A DNA stretch of 64,000 bases. Origin: Microbacterium sp. LWH11-1.2. GTDB lineage: Bacteria > Actinomycetota > Actinomycetes > Actinomycetales > Microbacteriaceae. The translations under genes were made by a program, and so were the position numbers. Positions 17,102-25,744 of the stretch are shown one piece after another (the stretch's first letter is position 1; every line of letters starts with the position of its first letter). Location: positions 310,001 through 374,000 of the forward strand of contig NZ_CP151636.1 of NCBI RefSeq assembly GCF_038397745.1, read 5' to 3'. The notes beneath the pieces are model-generated. The model was not told where the DNA came from and did no database searches. It was given only the letters and a program-made list of their open reading frames with translations.

Positions 17102-18064
17102 TCAGGGGCGGAAGGGGACGAGCCGGGGATCGGCGTCGCCGTCGAGGTCTCGAGCGATCAGCTCGCCGAGCAGGGGGGCGAGCGTGACGCCGCTGTGCGT
17201 GAGGGCCACATACACATCATCCGCGACGGCGCCGACGAGCGGCATCCCGTCGGCGGCGTGCGGGCGCGCCGCGTGGTCGACGCGCACGCGCGCCGCGGCG
17301 GGGAGTCGCCACCCGAGCGCGTGCTCGATCTCGTCGCGCAGGGCCGGCCAGACCGTGTCGACGGATGCCGTGACGCCGGCATCCCGCAGATCGGCTTCGA
17401 TGCGCAGGCTCTGCGCGGCGATCCGCCCGTCGCCGTCGGGGCGCACCTGGAGCCCGGCCACGGAGCGGATGCGGTCGATCGGATGCCCATCGACCTCGAT
17501 CCGTGCAAGGAAGCCGTCGTCGCCGGCCGAGGACGACAGCCGCTGCACCCGCGGAGACACCGCCGCGACCAGCGCAGCGGTGCCGGTGCCGGCCGCCACG
17601 ACGATCAGGTCCGCCGGGCCGACGAGGCCGCGCAGGTGCTCCAGCGAGGCCACAGGCGTCGCATCACGCACCGTGCCGCCGGCGCTGCGAAGATCGGCGA
17701 GCTGCGCCGCGAGGAATGCCTCCGTGTCGACGTAGCCGTCATCGGGATACACGACGCCGTCGATCTCGGCTCCCGTGCGGATGAACCACGGGATGTCGTG
17801 TGCGGCGGAGCGCTCGGCGTGCCGACGCCGACCGTCGGCATTCAACCGCCGGTACGACGCCGGTTCCTTGCCGTGGTCGTTCACCCAGGCGAAGCTCGCT
17901 CGTGAGGCTTCCGTGCTCCCGGCCGGCTCGGCGGCGAGCAGGACGACATCCGCTCCGCGCTCGGCGATCCGCGCCGCGACGCACGCGCCGACCACGCCCG
18001 CCCCCACGACGACGACACGTAGGCGTGCGAGGGCGGCGTGATCACGGCGCGCGGTCGACGTCAT
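17102..18064 (-). CDS. FAD-dependent oxidoreductase, D-amino-acid oxidase (DAO) family
   Basis: This 320-residue protein starts with the dinucleotide-binding motif VVVVGAGVVGACVAARIAE and ends with the DAO-family segment GMPLVGAVADDVYVALTHSGVTL, where the second FAD contact lies. It should oxidise a C-N bond in an amino acid or secondary amine, making H2O2 or passing electrons on. It overlaps the metI-like gene by 4 bp (ATGA) and is followed by the aminotransferase 15 bp downstream, giving a transport-oxidation-transamination operon. Glycine oxidase, sarcosine oxidase-like or D-amino acid oxidase activity are all possible. Confidence 0.88.
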   Translation of the reverse strand: MTSTARRDHAALARLRVVVVGAGVVGACVAARIAERGADVVLLAAEPAGSTEASRASFAWVNDHGKEPASYRRLNADGRRRHAERSAAHDIPWFIRTGAEIDGVVYPDDGYVDTEAFLAAQLADLRSAGGTVRDATPVASLEHLRGLVGPADLIVVAAGTGTAALVAAVSPRVQRLSSSAGDDGFLARIEVDGHPIDRIRSVAGLQVRPDGDGRIAAQSLRIEADLRDAGVTASVDTVWPALRDEIEHALGWRLPAAARVRVDHAARPHAADGMPLVGAVADDVYVALTHSGVTLAPLLGELIARDLDGDADPRLVPFRP

Positions 18065-18735
18065 CCGTCGATGAAGTGCCGGGCGATCCGGTTGCCGATG
18101 AACTGCACCAGCTGCACCAGGGCGATCAGCACGATGATGATGAGGATCATGACGGCGTAGTCGAAGCGCTGGTATCCGTACGTGAGGGCGAGGTTTCCGA
18201 GTCCGCCGCCGCCGACCGCTCCGGCGACGGCTGTCGCGTCGATCAGCGCGACGAAGATGAACGTCAGCGACAGGAGCAGCGGCCCGAACGCCTCGCGCAC
18301 CACGAACCCGAAGAGGATGTGCAGGGGCGAGGCTCCGAAGGCCTTGGCCGCCTCGATGACACCGGGATCGACCGCGACGAGATTCGACTCGGCGACGCGC
18401 GCGATGCCGACGGAAGCCGCGATCGTCAGCGGCAGGATCGCGGCAGCCGGCCCGATGCTGGTGCCGATGAGGGCGCGGGTGAGCGGCGTCAGGGCGATGA
18501 GCAGGATGATGAACGGGATCGGGCGCAGCGTGTTCACGACGATGTTCAGGGTCGTGTGCACGATGCGGCTGTGCAGCAGCTGTCCCGGGCGCGTGGCGTA
18601 GAGGAAGATCCCGAGGATCAGGCCGATCACCGAGGCGAGGAAGAACGCGACCGAGACCATGAAGAGCGTCTCGCCGAGCGCGCGGGCGACCTTCGGGATC
18701 ACCACGTCGAGGTCGAGGACGTCGAGGCTCACCAT
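18061..18735 (-). CDS. metI: Methionine-type ABC transporter permease
   Basis: This 224-residue permease has five predicted membrane segments, including LGETLFMVSVAFFLASVIGLILG and FIFVALIDATAVAGAVGGGGLG, the GGGLG signature of MetI. The ATPase-contact loop is GVIEAAKAFGASPLHILFGFV. It is coupled to metN by a 7-bp overlap and to the DAO gene by a 4-bp overlap. Family members import D- and L-methionine; the oxidase downstream makes a D-amino acid or another amino acid possible here. Confidence 0.92.
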   Translation of the reverse strand: MVSLDVLDLDVVIPKVARALGETLFMVSVAFFLASVIGLILGIFLYATRPGQLLHSRIVHTTLNIVVNTLRPIPFIILLIALTPLTRALIGTSIGPAAAILPLTIAASVGIARVAESNLVAVDPGVIEAAKAFGASPLHILFGFVVREAFGPLLLSLTFIFVALIDATAVAGAVGGGGLGNLALTYGYQRFDYAVMILIIIVLIALVQLVQFIGNRIARHFIDG

Positions 18736-19754
18736 GTCGTCACCTCCGTCCGGGTCGAGAGCGCAGCCACGAACCGGTCGACGGCGGCGTCCTCACCATG
18801 GAGCGCGAGGCTGAGCTGCCCGTACGGCAGGTTCTTCACGCGCGCGACGCCGCCCTGGATGATCGAGAAGTCGACCTCGTGGATGCGGGCGAGCGACGAG
18901 AGCAGCGGCCCTTCCGCGACCGCGCCGTCCATCGCCACCGAGATGCGGCGACCGGCGAAGCTCGATGCCAGCTCGGCGCGCTCCGCGTCGCTGAGGAACG
19001 TGCGCGTGTACGAGCCGACCAGGTTCGCGGTGACCGGATGCTGCGGCCGGGCGAGGATCTGGTGGATGTCTCCCGATTCGACGACGTCGCCGTCGCTGAG
19101 GATCGAGACGCGGTCGGCCAGCTGGCTCATCACGTCCATCTCGTGCGTCACCACGACGATCGTGATCCCGAACTCCTGATTCACCGAGCGGAGCAGGTCG
19201 ACGATCTCGGTCGTCGTCTGCGGATCGAGCGCGCTCGTCGCCTCGTCGGCCAACAGCACCGACGGCTTCGCCGCGATCGCGCGGGCGATCCCCACACGCT
19301 GCTTCTGACCGCCGGAGAGCTGCCGCGGACGCGCGAAGGCCTTGCCGCCGAGCCCCACGAAGTCGAGCAGCTCGGCCACGCGCCGCGAGATCTCGTCGTC
19401 CTTCCAGCCCGCGAGCTTGAGGGGCGTGGCGATGTTGCTGAAGACCGTGCGCGAGTTCCAGAGGTTGAACTGCTGGAACACCATCCCGATGCCGTGCCGC
19501 AGCGTGCGCAGCTCGGCGGGCGGCAGTGCGTGCACATCGACACCGTCAACCAGCACGCGCCCCTCGGTGGGAGCCTCGAGACCGTTGATCATGCGCAGCA
19601 GCGTGGACTTGCCCGCTCCGGAACGCCCGATCAGTCCGTAGACCTCTCCGGCATGCACCGTGATGTCGACATCGCGGAGCACGCGGACGGGCTCGCCCTT
19701 CCCTCGGGCGGGGTAGTCCTTCGACACCCCGGAGAGCTGGATGCGCTCTGTCAT
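18729..19754 (-). CDS. metN: Methionine-type ABC transporter ATPase with NIL domain
   Basis: This 341-residue ATPase has Walker A GRSGAGKST (about 38-46), the Q-loop in GMVFQQFNLWNSRTV, signature LSGGQKQRVGIARAI, Walker B VLLADEATSALD and the switch His in VVVTHEMD. The C-terminal 80 residues form a NIL ligand-sensing domain, the part that slows MetNI when cytoplasmic methionine is high. The frame is open far upstream into metQ, but the ATG at 19754 is right: GAGG lies 6 bp before it and the protein begins at the normal ABC N terminus. It lies 45 bp after metQ. Confidence 0.94.
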   Translation of the reverse strand: MTERIQLSGVSKDYPARGKGEPVRVLRDVDITVHAGEVYGLIGRSGAGKSTLLRMINGLEAPTEGRVLVDGVDVHALPPAELRTLRHGIGMVFQQFNLWNSRTVFSNIATPLKLAGWKDDEISRRVAELLDFVGLGGKAFARPRQLSGGQKQRVGIARAIAAKPSVLLADEATSALDPQTTTEIVDLLRSVNQEFGITIVVVTHEMDVMSQLADRVSILSDGDVVESGDIHQILARPQHPVTANLVGSYTRTFLSDAERAELASSFAGRRISVAMDGAVAEGPLLSSLARIHEVDFSIIQGGVARVKNLPYGQLSLALHGEDAAVDRFVAALSTRTEVTTW

Positions 19755-19798
19755 TCGATCCTCGGTCTGGTCGTGCGGCTGCTCCGCACCGTGGCGGA

Positions 19799-20758
19799 CT
19801 ACTGGGCGACGAGCTCGGCGAGCGCCTTGCGGAGGTCGTCGACGGGGAGTTCGACGATGGTGGCCTCGCCGCGCTTCTCCTCTTCGAGGGCCGCGACCAC
19901 GCGCTTGTCGCGGTAGGTCTTCTCCAGCAGCGCCCAGGCCGGGTCGTCGGCGCGGTCTGCGGTCGTCGCGACCACGATCACGTACGGGCTCGACGTGGTG
20001 GCCGAGGAGTCCTCGAGCACGAGGGCGTCGTCGCTGGTGATCTCGAGCGCGGGGTCGAAGTCGTCGGTCGCGATCACGACGGCGGAGATGGTCGGGTCGC
20101 TGTAGCTGGTCTGCACCGATTCGTGGGCGATGCGCACGAGCTCGATGCCGCGCGGGTTCGAGGTGATGTCCTCCTCGGTCGGGAAGACGCCGGCGTTCTC
20201 GTCGACCTCGATGACACCGGCCGTCTGCAGGATGAAGAGGGCGCGGGAGAAGTTCGCCGGGTCGTCGGGCACGGCGACCTTGGCACCCGCCGGGATGTCG
20301 TCGGCGGAGTCGAGATCGTCCGAGAACAGTCCCCATGCCGAGATCACGGTCGAGAAGACCGGCGTGATGTCCGACCCGTTCTCCTTGTTGAACTGGCTGA
20401 GCCAGGCGACGTGCTGGAAGGAGTTACCGTCGACCTCGCCTTCGACGAGGGCGGTGTTCGGCAGGTAGGGGTCGTCGAAGTTCACGAAGGTGAGGTCGAG
20501 CCCGTTCTCCTTGCCGACCTCGATGATGGCGTCCTGGAAGTCGCTCTGCGCGGTGTCGGCGATCGTGAGGGGGATCAGCTCCTCCGCGCCGTCGCCGGAG
20601 GCCTCGGGGGCGGAGTTCTGCACGACGATCGGGATCACGAACGCGGCGGCGATCGCGACGACCGCGACGGCCCCGCCGATCAGCCACAGGCGCGTGCGCG
20701 ACTTCTGCTTCGAGAGGTGCGCGTCGATCTCGTTCTGGGTCTGGTTCTGCTCTGACAT
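19799..20758 (-). CDS. metQ: MetQ/NlpA-type substrate-binding protein, membrane-anchored without a lipobox
   Basis: This 319-residue protein matches the MetQ/NlpA fold: IPLTIADTAQSDFQDAIIEV, then LVEGEVDGNSFQHVAWLSQF, VAVPDDPANFSRALFIL and YVIVVATTADRADDPAWALL. It binds the amino acid outside the membrane for MetNI. Unusually, there is no lipobox Cys. A cytoplasmic stretch of about 24 residues is followed by one long hydrophobic segment (LWLIGGAVAVVAIAAAFVIP), so it looks tethered by an uncleaved membrane helix. The ATG at 20758 has AGGAG 6 bp upstream. It is the first gene of the operon; no S-box-like riboswitch was recognised in the 205 bp upstream. Confidence 0.9.
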   Translation of the reverse strand: MSEQNQTQNEIDAHLSKQKSRTRLWLIGGAVAVVAIAAAFVIPIVVQNSAPEASGDGAEELIPLTIADTAQSDFQDAIIEVGKENGLDLTFVNFDDPYLPNTALVEGEVDGNSFQHVAWLSQFNKENGSDITPVFSTVISAWGLFSDDLDSADDIPAGAKVAVPDDPANFSRALFILQTAGVIEVDENAGVFPTEEDITSNPRGIELVRIAHESVQTSYSDPTISAVVIATDDFDPALEITSDDALVLEDSSATTSSPYVIVVATTADRADDPAWALLEKTYRDKRVVAALEEEKRGEATIVELPVDDLRKALAELVAQ

Positions 20759-20963
20759 GTCGTGCTCCTGCGAGGTGGGCCGGTCGTCGGGAGTGCGTCC
20801 ATCGTCCGCGCCGGCCGATCGGGACGGCGGCGCGGGGAGATGCGGGATGGCTTCCGACGTTAGCCGCGGGGCGAGGGAGCGCACGATCCCGGAGGTAACG
20901 CACGGAAACACGGGGCCTGCGTCGCCGGAGAGAGGGGGCCGATGCCGGGATTAGAGTAGCGCC

Positions 20964-21962
20964 ATGACCACGAGCGATTCCGCCCGACGACAGGCGGCGC
21001 TCGTCTACAACCCGATCAAGGTCGACGGCAAGCGACTCCGCGCCGCGGTGCGCGATCTGTCGAGGGAGGCCGGGTGGGAGCATCCGGCCTTCTATCCGAC
21101 GACCGTCGAGGACGCCGGCCAGGCGGCGACCGCGCAGGCGTTGGCCCGCGGCGTCGACGTCGTGCTCGTGGCGGGCGGTGACGGCACCGTGCGCGCGGTC
21201 TCCGAGGCGATCGCGAACACGGGTGTGCCGCTGGCCATCCTGCCGAGCGGCACCGGCAACCTGCTGGCGCGCAACCTCGGACTCCCGCTCGGCGATCCCG
21301 CGGAGATGATCCGCGCGGCGCTCGGCGACTTCCGGCATCCGATCGACATCGGCTGGGCGCGCGTGAGCCGCGCGAACGGTGAGGAGTCGGAGCACGCCTT
21401 CGTGGTGCTGGCCGGCATCGGCCTGGATGCCGACATGATCGCGAACACGCGCTCCGACCTCAAGAAGTCCGTGGGCTGGATCGCCTACGTCGACGGTGCG
21501 GCGCGGTCGCTCCCGCGGGCCAGGCCCTTCCGGGCCGTGTACCAGATCGACGACGGACGCCTGCACTCCACGAAGGTGCACAGCATCCTCTTCGCGAACT
21601 GCGGCACGCTCCCGGCCGGCATCGCGCTGATCCCCGATGCCTCCATCACCGACGCCACGCTCGACGTCGCCGTCATCCAGCCCACCGGCGTGCTCGGCTG
21701 GCTCGGCGTCTGGCGGAAGATCTGGTGGGACAACTCGGTCCTGCGACGCTTCCGGGCCGGACGCCGCGTGCTGGAGCGTCGCGGCAGAGACGCCTCGGTG
21801 CACTACTTCCGAGGAGCGGCGGCGGAGGCCGCGGCTCCCGGTCCGACTCCTGTCGAGCTCGACGGCGACGAGTTCGGCGAGGCGGTGCGCATCACCTGCC
21901 GGGCCGACCCCGGCGCTCTGCTGCTCGCGCTGCCCGCCGGGCACCCGGTGTCGATGCTCTGA
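20964..21962 (+). CDS. Diacylglycerol kinase family lipid kinase
   Basis: This 332-residue cytoplasmic enzyme has the DAGK catalytic domain: AALVYNPIKVDG near the N terminus, the nucleotide-binding motif VLVAGGDGTVRAV (residues about 69-81) and ILPSGTGNLLARNLGLP. The C-terminal beta-sandwich domain follows (VVLAGIGLDADMIANTRSDLKKSVGW). Family members phosphorylate diacylglycerol, sphingoid or other lipid alcohols and belong to membrane lipid turnover; the substrate here is undefined. It is divergent from metQ and ends at a hairpin shared with the convergent lipoprotein gene. Confidence 0.92.
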   Translation: MTTSDSARRQAALVYNPIKVDGKRLRAAVRDLSREAGWEHPAFYPTTVEDAGQAATAQALARGVDVVLVAGGDGTVRAVSEAIANTGVPLAILPSGTGNLLARNLGLPLGDPAEMIRAALGDFRHPIDIGWARVSRANGEESEHAFVVLAGIGLDADMIANTRSDLKKSVGWIAYVDGAARSLPRARPFRAVYQIDDGRLHSTKVHSILFANCGTLPAGIALIPDASITDATLDVAVIQPTGVLGWLGVWRKIWWDNSVLRRFRAGRRVLERRGRDASVHYFRGAAAEAAAPGPTPVELDGDEFGEAVRITCRADPGALLLALPAGHPVSML

Positions 21963-21981
21963 GCCCGGCGGAGCGCCGGGC
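21963..21981. terminator. Hairpin between convergent genes
   Basis: GCCCGGCG (21963-21970) and CGCCGGGC (21974-21981) form a perfect 8-bp GC stem with loop GAG, right after the stop of the lipid kinase and 5 bp before the stop of the convergent lipoprotein gene. There is no T tract on either side, so termination would be weak or need help. Confidence 0.5.
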
Positions 21982-21986
21982 ACCGG

Positions 21987-22724
21987 TCAGCTGCTGAGCA
22001 CCTTCACGGTGCCCTCGAGGCCGCCGCCGGTGAGCGTCAGCGTGAAGTCGTCGTCGTCCACGTCATCGTCGGGGAAGGCGATGATCGTCGCCCGCGGCGC
22101 CATGTCCATGGTGCACACCTGGTCGGCATCCGTGACGAACGTGGCCGTGCCCGCGTTGCCGGACCCCTCGACGGCCTCGACGACCGGAGCGCACGAGGAG
22201 GAGCCCCACGTGAGCAGCACCAGGCTGCCGTCGTCGAACCAGCCGGCCGACGGCTGATACTCGGTCGAGCTCCCGGGCTTCCCGGTGAAAGCGGCATCGC
22301 CGTCGAGCTCGACATCGTCGACGATGTCCCCGTAGGTGACCTGCAGGGTGATCTCGGCGGTGGGATCCACTCCCTCGGGGAGGGCTCCGATGCTCGCGCG
22401 CGGCGCGAAGTCGGCCGTGCACACCTTCTCCTTGCCGTCCTCGGCGTCGAGATCCACGAGGTTCACGGTGACCGTCTGGCCCTCTGCCGAGACCTCGTCG
22501 ACCTGCGGGATGCACCCGGACGACCCCCAGGTGACCACGGCGAACATGCGTCCCTCGTCGAGGAGAACGCCCTCGATGTCGCCGGCATCGTCACCGGTCG
22601 TCGAGCTCGGTGCGGGCGAGTTCGTCGGCGTCACGGCACCGGGCGTCGCCGTGCAGCCCGCACCGAGGAGCGCGATCGCGGCGAGGGACGAGAGGACGGC
22701 TGCGAGACGCGTGCGTGTGGCCAT
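21987..22724 (-). CDS. Lipoprotein with two tandem copies of an unknown Cys-containing domain
   Basis: This 245-residue protein has a lipoprotein signal (LAAVLSSLAAIALLGAGC), a Thr/Pro/Ser linker, and two copies of one domain. Copy 1 has VTWGSSGCIPQV and VCTADFAPRASI; copy 2 has LTWGSSSCAPVV and VCTMDMAPRATI. Each copy carries two Cys, which probably form one disulfide. I do not recognise the domain, and the function is unknown; surface anchoring is clear. The ATG at 22724 is taken, with a GTG two codons upstream as an equal alternative. It converges on the lipid kinase gene. Confidence 0.82.
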   Translation of the reverse strand: MATRTRLAAVLSSLAAIALLGAGCTATPGAVTPTNSPAPSSTTGDDAGDIEGVLLDEGRMFAVVTWGSSGCIPQVDEVSAEGQTVTVNLVDLDAEDGKEKVCTADFAPRASIGALPEGVDPTAEITLQVTYGDIVDDVELDGDAAFTGKPGSSTEYQPSAGWFDDGSLVLLTWGSSSCAPVVEAVEGSGNAGTATFVTDADQVCTMDMAPRATIIAFPDDDVDDDDFTLTLTGGGLEGTVKVLSS

Positions 22725-22787
22725 GGTCACAGGGTACCCGCCCGATATTCCGGTTTCATCCCCCAGACCGACCGGGATCGCGCCGGA

Positions 22788-24248
22788 TCACTGCAGAGCG
22801 GAGGTGAGGCGGGCCAGGTTGTCGAGCACGGTCGACCGGAGGGGCTGCTGCATCCACTCCTCCAGGGTCAGCTCCCGGCTCAGGGAGCGGTACTTGTCCT
22901 CGACGGCCCGCATCTCGGTGACGAACTCCTCGCCGCGCACGAGCATCGACACCTCCAGGTTCAGACCGAAGGAGCGCATGTCCATGTTGCTCGAGCCGAT
23001 GACCGCGACCTCGTCGTCGATCGTGAGGCTCTTGGTGTGGAGGATGTAGGGCTTGCGGTACATCCAGATGCGCACGCCCGCCTTGAGCAGCACCTCGTAG
23101 TAGCTGCGCTGGGCGTGATAGACCATCGCCTGATCGCCCTCTTCCGAGACGAAGAGCTCGACCTCGACGCCGCGGTCGACGGCTGCCGTGACGGCGAGCA
23201 GCAGCGCCTCGTCGGGGACGAAGTAGGGGCTGACGATCATGATGCGGTTCTTCGCCGCGTAGAGCAGACCGAGGAACAGGCGCAGGTTGTTCTCGACCTC
23301 GAAGCCCGGTCCCGACGGCACCACCTGGCAGTCCAGGTCGCCCGATCCGATGTTCGCGTGGGAGATGTCGATCTCCTCGAGCACCTCGTCGGTCTCGCTG
23401 TACCAGTCGCTGAGGAAGATCGCGTTCACGCTGAGGACGACCGGCCCGTCGATGCGCACCATCAGGTCGACCCAGTTGAGACCCCGCTTGATGTTCTTCG
23501 GGAGGTTGTACGTCGACGCCGTGACGTTCTGCGAGCCGAGGAAGGCGACCTTGCCGTCGACGACGAGGAGCTTGCGGTGATTGCGCAGGTCGGGCCGCTG
23601 CATCCTGCCCTTCAGCGGCTGCACCGGGAGCATGAGCTGCCAGTCGGCGCCCATGGCGTTCAGCCGCTTGATGGTGGCCCGGTAGCGCGGCTTCCAGCGG
23701 TTCGCCCAGTGATCGAGGAGCACGCGGACCTCGACGCCGCGGGCTGCGATCTCCTCCATGGCCCGGAAGAAGTTGTCGGTCGAGTCGTCGGACTGGAGGA
23801 TGTAGAACTCGATGTGGACGTAGTCCTGCGCCTCGCGGATCGCGTCGGCCATCGCGTCGAGCGATTCCTGATAGTCCGAGATCAGGTGCGCGCCGTTGTC
23901 GCCGGAGAGGGGGAGGGCGCCGAGCCTCTGGTTCATCTCGACGATGGGGCCGAACCACGCCGGAGCGTGCGGCCGCAGGGTTCCGAAGTGGAGGTGCTCG
24001 CTCGTCTGCGCGATGTACTCGTTGATCTGGTCCTGCTTGCGGCGGCGGGCGCGCGGGAGGCGCGGGTTCCCGATCAGCAGGAAGAGGAAGACGCCGATGA
24101 AGGGGATGAAGAACACGGCGAGGAGCCAGGCCATCGCCGCCGTGGGACGGCGATTGCGTGGGATCACGATGATCGCCGTCGTGCGGATGACGAGGTCGAG
24201 CAGCAGCAGGAACGCGGCGGTCCACCAGGCCACGGTCTCCGGCGTCAT
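22788..24248 (-). CDS. cls: Cardiolipin synthase (phospholipase D family)
   Basis: This 486-residue membrane enzyme joins two phosphatidylglycerol molecules, or another lipid donor pair, to make cardiolipin. Two N-terminal membrane segments (VAWWTAAFLLLLDLVIRTT and AAMAWLLAVFFIPFIGVFLF) are followed by the linker of this family (LIGNPRLPRARRRKQ) and two PLD motifs, HRKLLVVDGKVAFLGSQN and HTKSLTIDDEVAVIGSSN. The length is normal for bacterial Cls. It is a single gene; the upstream neighbour is a short membrane protein on the same strand. The gene symbol is by family. Confidence 0.94.
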   Translation of the reverse strand: MTPETVAWWTAAFLLLLDLVIRTTAIIVIPRNRRPTAAMAWLLAVFFIPFIGVFLFLLIGNPRLPRARRRKQDQINEYIAQTSEHLHFGTLRPHAPAWFGPIVEMNQRLGALPLSGDNGAHLISDYQESLDAMADAIREAQDYVHIEFYILQSDDSTDNFFRAMEEIAARGVEVRVLLDHWANRWKPRYRATIKRLNAMGADWQLMLPVQPLKGRMQRPDLRNHRKLLVVDGKVAFLGSQNVTASTYNLPKNIKRGLNWVDLMVRIDGPVVLSVNAIFLSDWYSETDEVLEEIDISHANIGSGDLDCQVVPSGPGFEVENNLRLFLGLLYAAKNRIMIVSPYFVPDEALLLAVTAAVDRGVEVELFVSEEGDQAMVYHAQRSYYEVLLKAGVRIWMYRKPYILHTKSLTIDDEVAVIGSSNMDMRSFGLNLEVSMLVRGEEFVTEMRAVEDKYRSLSRELTLEEWMQQPLRSTVLDNLARLTSALQ

Positions 24249-24339
24249 CGTCTCCCCTTGCTCCGCCGGCGTCGATCACCGAGGGCTCGCGCGGTCGCCC
24301 GCGCATTGGCTACACAGTAGCCGATGGCTCGGACGTCTC

Positions 24340-24513
24340 TCAGGCGCGAGGAGGGAGGCCGCGCGCGGCGCGCTCCTCGGCCTCGATGCGCGCGTGCACC
24401 TTGCGCTCGGTGCGGTCGGAGCGGATGATCCCGCGGAGCACGAAGAAGAAGACGGCGCTCACTCCGATGGTCGGCAGGATCGACCATGCCGCAGCGAGCC
24501 AGAAGTTCTCCAT
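24340..24513 (-). CDS. Short single-span membrane protein
   Basis: This 57-residue protein has one membrane segment (AAWSILPTIGVSAVFFFVLRG) followed by a charged helix (RSDRTERKVHARIEAEERAA). The ATG at 24513 fits a protein that begins just before the membrane span; a GTG at 24570 would add 19 charged residues. It sits 91 bp upstream of the cardiolipin synthase on the same strand and is divergent from the DUF4192 gene. No function can be given. Confidence 0.7.
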   Translation of the reverse strand: MENFWLAAAWSILPTIGVSAVFFFVLRGIIRSDRTERKVHARIEAEERAARGLPPRA

Positions 24514-24574
24514 GTGTCCATCGTACGCGAGCGACTCTTCGTCCACATTCCTCGCCTTTCGCCCGAACACTCCA

Positions 24575-24596
24575 CAGGGGGCGCTATCGCCCCCTG
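24575..24596. repeat. Perfect inverted repeat in a divergent gap
   Basis: CAGGGGGCG (24575-24583) and CGCCCCCTG (24588-24596) pair perfectly around the loop CTAT. It lies between the divergent small membrane protein gene and the DUF4192 gene (ATG 24626), so it is more likely an operator or a 5' leader hairpin than a terminator. Confidence 0.6.
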
Positions 24597-24625
24597 ACCG
24601 GTCGGGGTTCGATCACACTCCTGGA

Positions 24626-25744
24626 ATGACCACCGTGCTTCGCGCCTCCGACTCCACCGACTTCCTCCGCGTCGTCCCCGCTCTCGCCGGGTTCACGCCT
24701 CGACAGAGCATCGTGCTCCTCCCCTTCCGCGGTACGCGCACCTACGGTGCGATGCGCCTCGACCTCCCCGATGACGGCATCTCCCTCGAGGAGTACGCCG
24801 ACGCGGCGGTCGGGCTGGTGTCGCGCGTGGAAGGGACGGATGCCGTGGCCCTGGTCGTCTACACCGACGCCGAGGCGCACCCGACGCGCGACGGTCTCGT
24901 CCTGCCCTTCGCGGTCGAGGTCGACGAGCTGCTCGGCTGCGCGGAGGACGCGGGTCTCCGGGTCGTCGACGCCCTGTGCGTGACCCCGGCCGGCTGGTCG
25001 AGCTACCTCGTCGACGAGCCCGTGATCGGCCTGCTCTCCGACATCGGGACCTCGCCCGCCCTGCCGTCCGAGGGCGACGTGTCCGGAGACCAGTTCGCCG
25101 GCGTCGACCTTCCACCCTCCGACCTCGCCGAGAAGGAGCGGGTGGGACGGGCGCTCCTCGAGCTCACCGAGATGCTCTGCCTCGACAGGTGCGGCGCACT
25201 CACCGGGCGGGAGAACCCGATGGCGATCGCCGCCCTCGTGATGCTGGAAGACGTGCCGGCGTTCTTCGAATCGGTCCTCCGAACGCCGGAGGACCTGCCG
25301 CCTTTCGCCACGGCTGCGCTGCTGTGGAGCCTGAACCGGCCGCTGCTCCGCGACGTCGCCATCGCGCAGTGGGCGACGGACCTGGCCGGCGGCATGCGCA
25401 CGCTCGCGGCACAGCTCGCCTTCGCCGGCTCCGGCACGACGGTCCCCGACGATCTGGGTCAGGTCTTCCTGGGCCGCGGCCCCGCTCCCGATCTCGACCG
25501 TCTCCGGCTCGCGCTGTCGGTGGTCCGCCGGGCCGCGGCGCAGGCGCCCCGCGCGTACCGACCGGCGCCGCTCACGGCAGCGGCGTGGTTGTCGTGGGCG
25601 CTCGGCAGGTCGACCCACGCGGGCCGGTATCTCGAGATGGTGCGCGACATCGATCCGCAGTACGGCCTCGCGGCGCTGCTCGAGACCATGATCGGCGGTG
25701 CGCTGCTGCCGGAGTGGGCGTTCCGACGCGGCCCAGCTACTTGA
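24626..25744 (+). CDS. DUF4192 family protein
   Basis: This 372-residue protein fits the actinobacterial DUF4192 family: TDFLRVVPALAGFTPRQSIVLLPF at the N terminus, a middle with VALVVYTDAEAH and VDALCVTPAGWSSYLVDEP, and a C-terminal helical part with RPAPLTAAAWLSWALGRSTHAGRYL. The family has no settled function. The ATG at 24626 is preferred since the family's conserved N terminus begins there. There is no signal or membrane segment. The last 8 bp overlap the convergent lysS gene. Confidence 0.85.
   Translation: MTTVLRASDSTDFLRVVPALAGFTPRQSIVLLPFRGTRTYGAMRLDLPDDGISLEEYADAAVGLVSRVEGTDAVALVVYTDAEAHPTRDGLVLPFAVEVDELLGCAEDAGLRVVDALCVTPAGWSSYLVDEPVIGLLSDIGTSPALPSEGDVSGDQFAGVDLPPSDLAEKERVGRALLELTEMLCLDRCGALTGRENPMAIAALVMLEDVPAFFESVLRTPEDLPPFATAALLWSLNRPLLRDVAIAQWATDLAGGMRTLAAQLAFAGSGTTVPDDLGQVFLGRGPAPDLDRLRLALSVVRRAAAQAPRAYRPAPLTAAAWLSWALGRSTHAGRYLEMVRDIDPQYGLAALLETMIGGALLPEWAFRRGPAT

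Noticed and set aside
14639..17905. Open frame of about 1090 codons on the plus strand opposite serS, the aminotransferase and the DAO gene
   Set aside because: It is a GC-rich antisense shadow: no domain, low-complexity Arg/Glu-rich composition, and it covers three clear genes.
20759..20963. Possible SAM riboswitch upstream of the methionine importer operon
   Set aside because: No S-box or other SAM-aptamer core could be recognised in the 205 bp.
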